In this document: piece after piece, positions 1-6,478 of the stretch
How the letters are laid out: every line of letters starts with the position of its first letter
How positions within the stretch are numbered: the first letter of the stretch is position 1
NCBI GenBank assembly: GCA_025965755.1
Contig: JAOPWI010000036.1
Location: 1 to 12,622 of the forward strand
DNA from: Frankiales bacterium
Lineage (GTDB): Bacteria; Actinomycetota; Actinomycetes; Mycobacteriales; SCTD01
Direction of reading: 5' to 3'
Length of the DNA stretch: 12,622 nt
The notes under the pieces: model-generated
The model's input: the letters and a program-made list of their open reading frames with translations, nothing else
Told to the model about the DNA's origin: nothing
Databases searched by the model: none
Position numbers and translations under genes: made by a program

Positions 1-2036
1 GGCAGCCCGCGCGGCAGCCGGCCGCCCGGCAGCACGGCCTTCCGGCCGCCCAGGCCCCAGATGCCCTCGTAGACCTGGCGGACCATCGGCGCCGCGGTCG
101 AGCCGCCGGTGCCGCCCTGGGAGATCATGCCGACCACGACGAGCTGCGGATCCTCCGCCGGCGCGAAGGACGCGAACCACGCGGTGTCCTGCTTGCGGTC
201 GACCTGCCCGGTGCCGGTCTTGCCGGCGACCGCCAGGCCGAGCCCGGCAAAGGCGCCGCGGGCCGTGCCACCCGGCTCGCTGGTCACGCCGCGCAGGGCG
301 TCGCGCAGCTGCGCGAGCACCGCCGGATCGACCGGGACCTTGCCGCGCAGGGTCGGCGCGATCTCGCGCACGGTCCTGCCGTCGGGCGACAGCAGCGCAC
401 GCCCGACGGTCGGGCGCAGCACCTTGCCGCCGTTGGCGATCGTCGCGTAGACGCTGGCCAGCTGCAGCGGCGTCAGCAGCGTCTCGCCCTGGCCGATGGC
501 GAAGTTGGCCGCCTGCCCGCCGTTGAACTTGTCACCGTCGACGCACGCCTCGGCGTTGCGCCGGCGCCGCAGGTCGTCAAAGGCCGGGTTCTGCGCGCCC
601 TTGCAGAAGTCGTCCTTGAGGCCGTTCCAGTACTGCTTGCGCCAGTCCCGCGTCGGGATGAGCCCCCTGCTCTCCCCCGGCAGGTCGATGCCGGTGCGGG
701 TGCCCAGTCCGAACCGGGTGGCCATGGTGATCATGGGGTCCTTGGGCTTGGCCACCGGCCGGTTGCCGCCGTCACGCAGCCAGGCGTCGTAGGCGAACTT
801 GTAGAAGTTGGTGTCGCAGGACTTCACGATGGCGGCGCGCAGGGTGAGCGCGCCCTGGCTGCGGCCCTCGAAGTTCTTCTTGCCACCGAGGGGGGCGTAC
901 GCGCCCGGGCAGTCGGTCACCGTGTCGAACGTCGTCTGGCCGTTGGCGACGGTGGCCAGCGCCGACACGGCCTTGAAGGTGGAGGCCGGCGCGTAGCCGC
1001 CCTGCGTCGCGCGGAACAGCAGCGCCTGCCCGTTCGCCTCGTCGGTGAGGGCGGCGTACTCCTTGGAGGAGATTCCGCCGGTGAAGCTGGTGGGGTCGTA
1101 CGACGGGTAGCTGGCCAGCGCGACCACCCGGCCCGTCTTGGCCTCCATCACGACGAGGGAGCCGGAGTCGGCGACGGTCGCGCCGCCCCGGTAGTACGGG
1201 CGGCTGCGCGCGGTGAGGATGGCCCGCTCCAGCGCCTGCTCGGCGACCGCCTGCACGCCGGCGTGCAGTGACAGGACCAGCTTGTCGCCCGGCCGTGCGG
1301 CGGTCTCGCTCTGCGTGCCGGTCACCGTGCCGACGTGGTCGACGAGCAGCTCCTGCACGCCGTCCCGGCCGCGCAGCTCCCGCTCGTACGTCGCCTCGAC
1401 GCCGGCCCGGCCGATGAGCGCCGTCGGCTGCACGTCGGCGTACTGCGGCAGCGACGTCTCCGGCTGGCTGATCGGCCCGAGATAGCCGAGCACGTGCGCG
1501 GCCCGCCGGCGGTCGCTGCTGGGGTACTCGCGCACCGCGGCGAACTCCGCGGTGACGCCCGGAAAGTCCTCGCGGTGCTCCTGCACGGCGAGCACCTTGC
1601 GCAGCGCCTCGGGGTCGCGGGCGTCGTACTCCTGCACCGGCACGGGCTGGTACGGCGAGCCGCGCCAGCACGGGTCGGCGGCGCCGCCCCCGCACGGAGT
1701 GATCTGCCTGGCGAGCAGCTCGGGCTTGGCGCCGAGCACCGTGCCGAGCCGGGCGAGCACCGCCTTGCCGCGGTCGGGCTCGCGCTGCAGCAGCGCCCGG
1801 TTGACCGACACGACCAGCGCCGTGCGGTTGCGCACCAGCTGCGCACCGGCCGCGTCGAAGATCTCGCCGCGCGGGGCCGGCGTGACGACCTCGCGCACCC
1901 GGTTGGCGCTGGCGGCCTCGGCGTAGTCCTCGCCGTCGAGCACCTGCAGGTACCAGAGCCGGCCGAGCAGGGTGGCCAGCAGCGACAGCACGAGCACCTG
2001 CAGAACGAACAGCCGCAGAGGCGAGCGGTCGCTCAT
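1..2036 (-). CDS. mrdA: Penicillin-binding protein 2 (peptidoglycan D,D-transpeptidase MrdA), 3' end cut by window edge
   Basis: Class B penicillin-binding protein that cross-links peptidoglycan together with the glycosyltransferase RodA in the elongation (Rod) complex. 678 codons lie in the window with no stop before the left edge. One N-terminal membrane anchor is at about residues 8-27 (LFVLQVLVLSLLATLLG), followed by a PBP dimerisation region with the VVTPAPRGEIFD motif. The transpeptidase domain shows all three penicilloyl motifs: STFK with Ser352, SCD at 406-408 and KTG at 606-608. SxD in place of SxN is, to my knowledge, usual in PBP2 proteins. The ATG is the only possible start: the frame back to the mreD stop has no ATG, GTG or TTG, and an AGGTGA ribosome site sits 7 nt upstream. 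It is last in the mreB-mreC-mreD-mrdA cluster, 69 nt after mreD. The missing C-terminus is probably short, since the KTG region is complete. Paralogous PBPs such as FtsI are less likely given the mre context. Confidence 0.94.
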   Translation of the reverse strand, partial: MSDRSPLRLFVLQVLVLSLLATLLGRLWYLQVLDGEDYAEAASANRVREVVTPAPRGEIFDAAGAQLVRNRTALVVSVNRALLQREPDRGKAVLARLGTVLGAKPELLARQITPCGGGAADPCWRGSPYQPVPVQEYDARDPEALRKVLAVQEHREDFPGVTAEFAAVREYPSSDRRRAAHVLGYLGPISQPETSLPQYADVQPTALIGRAGVEATYERELRGRDGVQELLVDHVGTVTGTQSETAARPGDKLVLSLHAGVQAVAEQALERAILTARSRPYYRGGATVADSGSLVVMEAKTGRVVALASYPSYDPTSFTGGISSKEYAALTDEANGQALLFRATQGGYAPASTFKAVSALATVANGQTTFDTVTDCPGAYAPLGGKKNFEGRSQGALTLRAAIVKSCDTNFYKFAYDAWLRDGGNRPVAKPKDPMITMATRFGLGTRTGIDLPGESRGLIPTRDWRKQYWNGLKDDFCKGAQNPAFDDLRRRRNAEACVDGDKFNGGQAANFAIGQGETLLTPLQLASVYATIANGGKVLRPTVGRALLSPDGRTVREIAPTLRGKVPVDPAVLAQLRDALRGVTSEPGGTARGAFAGLGLAVAGKTGTGQVDRKQDTAWFASFAPAEDPQLVVVGMISQGGTGGSTAAPMVRQVYEGIWGLGGRKAVLPGGRLPRGL

Positions 2037-2043
2037 GCGGCCA

Positions 2044-2049
2044 TCACCT
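2044..2049 (-). promoter_or_regulatory. Ribosome binding site of mrdA
   Basis: On the minus strand this reads AGGTGA, a good match to the anti-Shine-Dalgarno core, 7 nt before the ATG of mrdA. A purine-rich GAGGGAGG lies a little further upstream but is too far (18 nt) to serve this start. The site fixes the mrdA start, which otherwise has no competitor in frame. Confidence 0.7.
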
Positions 2050-2105
2050 GTCGGCCTCCCTCGTACGGCGCGGGGCGGGTCCGGCGGCCTGCTCGCGTCG
2101 GTCGT

Positions 2106-2612
2106 TCACCGCCGCGCGGCGTCCGGCTCGACCCGTCGGACGAGGGCCGCGACGACCGGCACGACGAACGGTGTCAGGACCACAGCGTAGGGGACCGAGG
2201 ACACCAGCGACCTGCCGACAGCGGCCCCGGTGACCCTCGCGTCACCGAGCAGCGCACCCACCCCGGCGTAGAGCAGCACCGCCCCCACGGCGCCCGCCGC
2301 GACGGCCGCGAACGGCAGCAGGGTCGAGCGCTCGGTGTCGTCGTGGACGAGGCCGGCGACGTACCCGACGACGGCGTAGGCCAGGGCCAGCCGGCCCAGC
2401 TGGTGGTCCGCGGCGAGGTCCGCGGCCAGGCCCGCGACGAAGCCGGTGACCAGGCCGGACAGCTGCCCCTCGGCCAGGGCGAAGGCGACGACCAGCACCA
2501 CCAGCAGGTCCGGCGCCGCGCCCGGCAGCGGAAGCACCGTCAGCACGGCGGTCTGGAGCAGCAGCGCCGCGAGAACGGTGACCATGCCGAGCACGAAGCG
2601 CGGCCCGCTCAC
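2106..2612 (-). CDS. mreD: Rod shape-determining protein MreD
   Basis: Small integral membrane protein of the elongation machinery, linking MreC and the cytoskeletal MreB to PBP2/RodA. The product is 168 residues, normal for MreD. Hydrophobic segments are visible at about 8-28, 34-48, 52-68, 76-90, 99-122 and 136-158, consistent with a multi-span protein. A polar DDTER stretch at 91-95 separates two of them. Sequence similarity within MreD is low, so the call rests on length, hydrophobicity profile and position between mreC and mrdA. The GTG start overlaps the mreC TGA as GTGA, implying translational coupling; an internal ATG at residue 10 is a less likely start. The last residues (VRRVEPDAARR) are positively charged and probably cytoplasmic. 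Confidence 0.88.
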   Translation of the reverse strand: MSGPRFVLGMVTVLAALLLQTAVLTVLPLPGAAPDLLVVLVVAFALAEGQLSGLVTGFVAGLAADLAADHQLGRLALAYAVVGYVAGLVHDDTERSTLLPFAAVAAGAVGAVLLYAGVGALLGDARVTGAAVGRSLVSSVPYAVVLTPFVVPVVAALVRRVEPDAARR

Positions 2613-3451
2613 GACCGCACCGGCGTGCGCGGCGCCATCCGGGCCGGGCCGACGACCACGCCGACGAGGTCCAGCGACGACACGTCGACGAACGGGTCGA
2701 CCCGCGTCGTCCGGGTCAGGGTGCGCGCCCCGCCGACCACCCGCGTCACCCGGCCGACCGGCACGTCGGGCACGAAGGTGTCGGACTGGGTGGTCGCCAG
2801 GACATCGCCGGGGCGCACCTGGGCGTCCTGGTCGATGAGCTCGTACTGCATCCCGGAGCTGCCCAGGCCGGACGCCAGCCCGACCCCGCCGAGCCGCTGC
2901 AGGCGCGCGCCGACCGTGAACGTCGGGTCCAGGAGCAGCACCACCACGGTGGTGAACGGGCTGACCCGCTTGGTGCGCCCGACCAGCCCGTCGCCGGTGA
3001 GGACGGTCTGCCCGGGCTTCACGCCGTCCCGGCTGCCGGCGTCCAGGGTGGCGGTCCACTCGAAGCCGAGCGCCGAGCCGACCGAGACCACCCGCGCCGG
3101 GATGACGGCGTACTGCCCGACCGGCCGCAGCTGGAGCAGCTTCTTGAGCTCGGCGTCGCTGCGACGCAGGCCGTCGGTCTCGCGGAGCAGCGCGCGCAGC
3201 CGGGCGTTCTCCCGCTCCAGCCGCCGGTTGTCCTCCTGGTAGCGGCCGAGCCGGGGCAGGCCGCCCAGGGCGTTGCCGACCGAACGGGCCGCACCCCCGA
3301 CCGTCCGCTGTGCCGGGCCGAACACCGTGTCGCTCCCCCGGCGCAGCGCGTCGAACGGCGACCCCTCGCCGGCGCGGTAGTCGATGGCGGTGAGGGTGAA
3401 GGCGGTGAGGACCAGCAGAGCGAGCAGCAGGCGCAGGCGGGGGCCGCGCAC
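2609..3451 (-). CDS. mreC: Cell shape-determining protein MreC
   Basis: Bitopic membrane protein whose extracytoplasmic part scaffolds PBP2 and other wall enzymes. The product is 280 residues, typical of the family. A short basic N-terminus (VRGPRLR) is followed by one membrane helix at about 8-23. A helical, heptad-like dimerisation region follows at about 68-108 (YQEDNRRLERENARLRALL and ELKKLLQL), and the beta-domain from about 112 to 270 contains the family-typical VISVGS-like (here RVVSVGSALGF), DGVKPGQTVLTGDGLVGRT and VRPGDVLATTQSD blocks. The GTG start was chosen because it lies 7 nt after the mreB stop and immediately precedes the membrane helix. The frame stays open upstream inside mreB, but that part is out-of-frame mreB coding sequence. 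No strong ribosome site is visible, so translation probably depends on coupling to mreB. The 3' end overlaps mreD by 4 nt. Confidence 0.93.
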   Translation of the reverse strand: MRGPRLRLLLALLVLTAFTLTAIDYRAGEGSPFDALRRGSDTVFGPAQRTVGGAARSVGNALGGLPRLGRYQEDNRRLERENARLRALLRETDGLRRSDAELKKLLQLRPVGQYAVIPARVVSVGSALGFEWTATLDAGSRDGVKPGQTVLTGDGLVGRTKRVSPFTTVVVLLLDPTFTVGARLQRLGGVGLASGLGSSGMQYELIDQDAQVRPGDVLATTQSDTFVPDVPVGRVTRVVGGARTLTRTTRVDPFVDVSSLDLVGVVVGPARMAPRTPVRS

Positions 3452-3458
3452 CGCGCGG

Positions 3459-4496
3459 CTAGCGGCGCGGCTCGGAGATGAGGACCTGCTGGAGGGCCTC
3501 GAACTCCTCGACGCACTTGCCCGAGCCGATCGCCACCGAGTGGAGCGGGTTGTCGGTGATGTGCACAGGCATGTTCGTCTCGTGCTTGAGCCGCTCGTCC
3601 AGGCCGCGGAGCAGGGCGCCACCGCCGGTCAGGACGATGCCGCGGTCCATGATGTCGCCCGCCAGCTCCGGCGGGCAGGTGTCCAGGGTCGTCTTGACCG
3701 CGTCGACGATGCGGTTGACCGGCTCCTCGATGGCCTTGCGGATCTCCTCGGCGCTGACCACGATCGTCTTGGGCAGGCCGCTGACCAGGTCGCGGCCGCG
3801 GATCTCGGCGTGCGGCTCGTCAGGCATCGGGAACGCCGACCCGATGGCCATCTTGATGTCCTCCGCGGTGCGCTCGCCGAGCATCAGCGAGTACTCCTTC
3901 TTCACGTACGAGATGATCGACTGGTCGAGCTCGTCGCCGCCGGTGCGGATGGACTGGCTGGTGACGATGCCGCCCAGGGAGATGACCGCGACCTCGGTCG
4001 TTCCACCGCCGATGTCCACCACCATGTTGCCGGTCGGCTCGTGCACCGGCAGGCCGGCGCCGATGGCCGCGGCCATCGGCTCCTCGATGATGTAGACCTT
4101 GCGCGCGCCGGCCTGGTAGCCGGCGTCCTTGACCGCGCGCTGCTCCACGCCGGTGATGCCACTCGGCACGCAGATGACGATCCGCGGCTTGGCGAAGTGG
4201 CGGCGCTTGTGCACCTTCTGGATGAAGTAGCGGAGCATCCGCTCCGTGGTGTCGAAGTCGGCGATGACGCCGTCCTTGAGCGGGCGGATCGCCACGATGT
4301 TGCCGGGCGTGCGGCCGATCATGCGCTTGGCCTCGGTGCCCACGGCGAGGATGCCGGTCGTCTGGGTGTTGATCGCCACCACGCTCGGCTCGTTGAGCAC
4401 GACCCCGCGGCCGCGCACGTAGACGAGCGTGTTGGCCGTGCCCAGGTCGACGGCCATGTCGCGCCCGAGAAAGGACAGGGACTTCGATCGCGGCAT
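3459..4496 (-). CDS. mreB: Actin-like cytoskeletal protein MreB
   Basis: Bacterial actin homologue that forms membrane-bound filaments directing the wall elongation complex; in sporulating actinomycetes it acts mainly in spore-wall synthesis. The product is 345 residues, the normal length. Nucleotide-binding motifs are intact: phosphate-1 loop DLGTANT at 17-23, IEEP around 138-141, phosphate-2 loop DIGGGTTE at 161-168 and adenosine motif TGGGA at 290-294. The ATG start gives the conserved MreB N-terminus with the hydrophobic SLSFLGRDMAVDLG segment. GGAAGG lies 9 nt upstream as ribosome site. A longer in-frame start 15 codons upstream would add an unconserved tail and is rejected. It is the first gene of the mreBCD-mrdA unit, separated from ndk by a terminator and a roughly 150 bp leader region. 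Confidence 0.97.
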   Translation of the reverse strand: MPRSKSLSFLGRDMAVDLGTANTLVYVRGRGVVLNEPSVVAINTQTTGILAVGTEAKRMIGRTPGNIVAIRPLKDGVIADFDTTERMLRYFIQKVHKRRHFAKPRIVICVPSGITGVEQRAVKDAGYQAGARKVYIIEEPMAAAIGAGLPVHEPTGNMVVDIGGGTTEVAVISLGGIVTSQSIRTGGDELDQSIISYVKKEYSLMLGERTAEDIKMAIGSAFPMPDEPHAEIRGRDLVSGLPKTIVVSAEEIRKAIEEPVNRIVDAVKTTLDTCPPELAGDIMDRGIVLTGGGALLRGLDERLKHETNMPVHITDNPLHSVAIGSGKCVEEFEALQQVLISEPRR

Positions 4497-4580
4497 GGAG
4501 CGGGGCCTTCCGGTTGCGCAGTTCGCGGTCTTGCCGAGCACCCCCGGGTGCCGGAGCAGAGCGACCGGGGCGGTGCCGTC

Positions 4581-4586
4581 ATCCTA
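4581..4586 (-). promoter_or_regulatory. Candidate -10 element for the mreBCD-mrdA operon
   Basis: On the minus strand the hexamer TAGGAT lies in an otherwise extremely GC-rich stretch between the ndk terminator and mreB. It fits the actinobacterial housekeeping -10 consensus TANNNT. It would start a transcript with a leader of about 75-80 nt before the mreB ATG. No convincing TTGACA-like -35 box is seen 16-19 nt upstream, so this is a -10-only call. Confidence 0.4.
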
Positions 4587-4647
4587 GCGGCGCGCCGGCC
4601 GTCTTCCGGGGAGCGCGGCGCCGGTCGCGATCGGGGAGCGCACCGAA

Positions 4648-4683
4648 CGAGCCGCCCCCGGCGAACGTCGCGGGGGCGGCTCG
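4648..4683 (-). terminator. Hairpin terminator downstream of ndk
   Basis: A perfect 13-bp inverted repeat (arms 4648-4660 and 4671-4683, CGAGCCGCCCCCG against its complement) with a 10-nt loop begins 22 nt after the ndk stop on the minus strand. There is no real U-tract, only TTCGG after the stem, which is common in high-GC actinobacteria. It should separate the valS-folC-ndk unit from mreBCD-mrdA. Confidence 0.75.
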
Positions 4684-4705
4684 GGCGAGCGCATCAGGGA
4701 ACCGA

Positions 4706-5116
4706 CTAGAGCTGGGGGAAGAACAGCCCGATCTCGCGGGCGGCCGACTCCGGCGAGTCCGACCCGTGGACCAGGTTCTCGCCGATCTCCAGGGCGTAGT
4801 CGCCGCGGATCGAGCCGGGCGTGGCCTCGACCGGGTTCGTGACGCCCATGAGGCGGCGCGTGCCGGTGACGGCGTTGGGGCCCTCGACGACCAGCGCGAC
4901 GAGCGGACCGCCGGTGATGAACTCGACGAGCTCGCCGAAGAACGGGCGCTCGCGGTGCTCGCCGTAGTGGTTCTCGGCCGTCTCCCGGTCCAGGGTGCGC
5001 AGCTCCATGGCGACGAGCGTGAGGCCCTTCTGCTCCAGCCGGCTGATGACCTCGCCGGCGAGGCCACGGCGGACGCCGTCGGGCTTGACGAGGACGAGGG
5101 TGCGCTCGGTGGCCAC
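4706..5116 (-). CDS. ndk: Nucleoside diphosphate kinase
   Basis: Transfers the gamma-phosphate from ATP to other nucleoside diphosphates through a phosphohistidine intermediate, balancing NTP and dNTP pools in the cytoplasm. The product is 136 residues, the usual bacterial length. It starts TLVLVKPDGVRRGLAGEVI with the conserved Lys11 and contains the catalytic histidine (His117) in NLVHGSDSPESA. The nucleotide-site residues of the RRLMGVTNP and PGSIRGDYA blocks are also conserved. The start is GTG, with AGGAG 10 nt upstream. It lies 42 nt after folC and is followed by a strong hairpin, so it is probably the last gene of the valS-folC-ndk unit. In the Streptomyces and Mycobacterium order a small DUF4233 membrane-protein gene usually lies between folC and ndk; it is absent here. 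Confidence 0.97.
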   Translation of the reverse strand: MATERTLVLVKPDGVRRGLAGEVISRLEQKGLTLVAMELRTLDRETAENHYGEHRERPFFGELVEFITGGPLVALVVEGPNAVTGTRRLMGVTNPVEATPGSIRGDYALEIGENLVHGSDSPESAAREIGLFFPQL

Positions 5117-5158
5117 GGTGCAGGTACTCCTACGAGGTCGGGGGCGGAGCCCTGGACG

Positions 5159-6478
5159 CTACCGGGCCTTCAGCAGCAGCCGCGCCTCGCCGGCCGTCAC
5201 GACCGAGCCGGTGACCAGCACCCCGGCGGTGCCGAAGTCGTCGCCGTCCTCGGCCAGGGTGACCGCGCTGTCCAGCGCGTCGTCGAGCCGGTCCTCGACG
5301 CTGACCCGGTCCTCGCCGAAGATCTCGAGCGCGAGCTGGTGCAGGTCGTCCACCGGCAGCGCCCGCGGCGAGCCGTTCTGGGTGACGACGACGGCGGCCA
5401 GCGCCGGCTCGAGCACCTCGAGCAGGCCGCGCACGTCCTTGTCGCCGAGCACGGCCAGCACGCCGACCAGCCGGGTGAAGCGGAACGCGTCCGCCAGCGC
5501 AGCCACCGTCGCCTCCATGCCGGCCCGGTTGTGCGAGGCGTCGACCAGCACGGTCGGCGAGGTGCGCACCACCTCGAGCCGACCCGGCGCCGTCGCGTCG
5601 ACGAAGCCCTCGCGCACCGCCTCCGGGTCGAGCGCCCCGGCGCCGCCGAGGAACGCCTCGACCGCCGCGAGCGCCGCCGCCGCGTTGGCCGCCATGTGCG
5701 GCCCGTGCAGCGGCAGGAACACGTCCTCGTAGGTCCCGGCCAGTCCCTGCAGCGTCAGCAGCTGCCCACCGACGGCGGTGCGCCGCTCGAGCACGCCGAA
5801 CTCCAGCCCCTCGCGGGCCACGGTGGCGCCCTTCTCGAGCGCCCGGCGCAGGAGCACCTCGGCGGCCTCGGGCGGCTGGGCGGCCAGCACCACGGTGGCG
5901 CCCTCGTGGATGATCCCGGCCTTCTCGGTGGCGATCTCGGCCAGCGTGGTGCCCAGCAGCGGCACGTGGTCCAGGCCGATCGGCGTGATGACGCACGTCT
6001 TGGCCTGCACGACGTTGGTCGCGTCCCAGCTGCCGCCGAGCCCGACCTCGAGCACCGCCACGTCGACCGGCGCGTCGGCGAACACCGCGAACGCCATCCC
6101 GGTCAGCACCTCGAAGAACGTCATGGGCACCGGCGAGCGGCTGTCGACGAGCTCGACGAACGGCCGCAGCTCGTCGTACGCCGCGACGAACCGCTCCTCC
6201 TCGACCGGCTGGCCGTCCAGGCTGATCCGCTCCGTGACGTGCTCCAGGTGCGGGCTGGTGTAGCGGCCTGGGCGCAGGCCGAACGCGCGCAGCAGCCCGT
6301 CGATCATCCGGGCGGTGCTGGTCTTGCCGTTGGTGCCCGTCAGGTGGATCGACGGGTAGGCCTTCTGCGGGTCGCCCAGCAGGTGGCAGAGCAGGGTGAT
6401 GCGGTCCAGGTCCGGCACCATCTTGTCCTCGGCCGGATAGCGCGTGGCCAGGTCCGCCAGGACCCGCTGCAGCGTCAC
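5159..6478 (-). CDS. folC: Bifunctional dihydrofolate synthase / folylpolyglutamate synthase
   Basis: Mur-ligase-family enzyme that adds glutamate to dihydropteroate and then extends folates to polyglutamates, using ATP. The product is 439 residues, normal for FolC. The P-loop GTNGKTS is at 48-54, the folate-site motif SPHLEHVTERI around 75-85, and the EVGLGGSWDATN block at 144-155. The central-domain end HMAANAAAAL and the C-terminal-domain VDASHNRAG follow; the latter replaces the more common AHNP form but keeps the His-Asn pair. The GTG start overlaps the valS stop as GTGA, with GAGGTG 5 nt upstream inside valS, giving a coupled and well-placed start. A downstream ATG at residue 20 is less likely because residues 1-19 match the N-terminal helix expected in the family. 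Its place between valS and ndk is the standard actinobacterial one. Confidence 0.96.
   Translation of the reverse strand: MTLQRVLADLATRYPAEDKMVPDLDRITLLCHLLGDPQKAYPSIHLTGTNGKTSTARMIDGLLRAFGLRPGRYTSPHLEHVTERISLDGQPVEEERFVAAYDELRPFVELVDSRSPVPMTFFEVLTGMAFAVFADAPVDVAVLEVGLGGSWDATNVVQAKTCVITPIGLDHVPLLGTTLAEIATEKAGIIHEGATVVLAAQPPEAAEVLLRRALEKGATVAREGLEFGVLERRTAVGGQLLTLQGLAGTYEDVFLPLHGPHMAANAAAALAAVEAFLGGAGALDPEAVREGFVDATAPGRLEVVRTSPTVLVDASHNRAGMEATVAALADAFRFTRLVGVLAVLGDKDVRGLLEVLEPALAAVVVTQNGSPRALPVDDLHQLALEIFGEDRVSVEDRLDDALDSAVTLAEDGDDFGTAGVLVTGSVVTAGEARLLLKAR

Noticed and set aside
2037..2105. mreD and mrdA are in the same frame with no second stop, so read-through of the mreD TGA would fuse them
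   Set aside because: Twenty-three stop-free codons are expected by chance at this GC content. mrdA has its own ribosome site and ATG, and no recoding signal is seen.
1335..3242. About 635-codon open frame on the plus strand
   Set aside because: It is antisense to mrdA, mreD and mreC, crosses their boundaries and shows no domain; it is a shadow frame.
4497..4541. Longer mreB start 15 codons upstream
   Set aside because: The added residues are not part of the conserved MreB N-terminus, and the chosen ATG has GGAAGG at proper spacing.
3384..4709. About 440-codon open frame on the plus strand opposite mreB
   Set aside because: MreB on the other strand has complete ATPase motifs. The plus-strand product is Asp/His/Arg-rich repeats caused by antisense reading.
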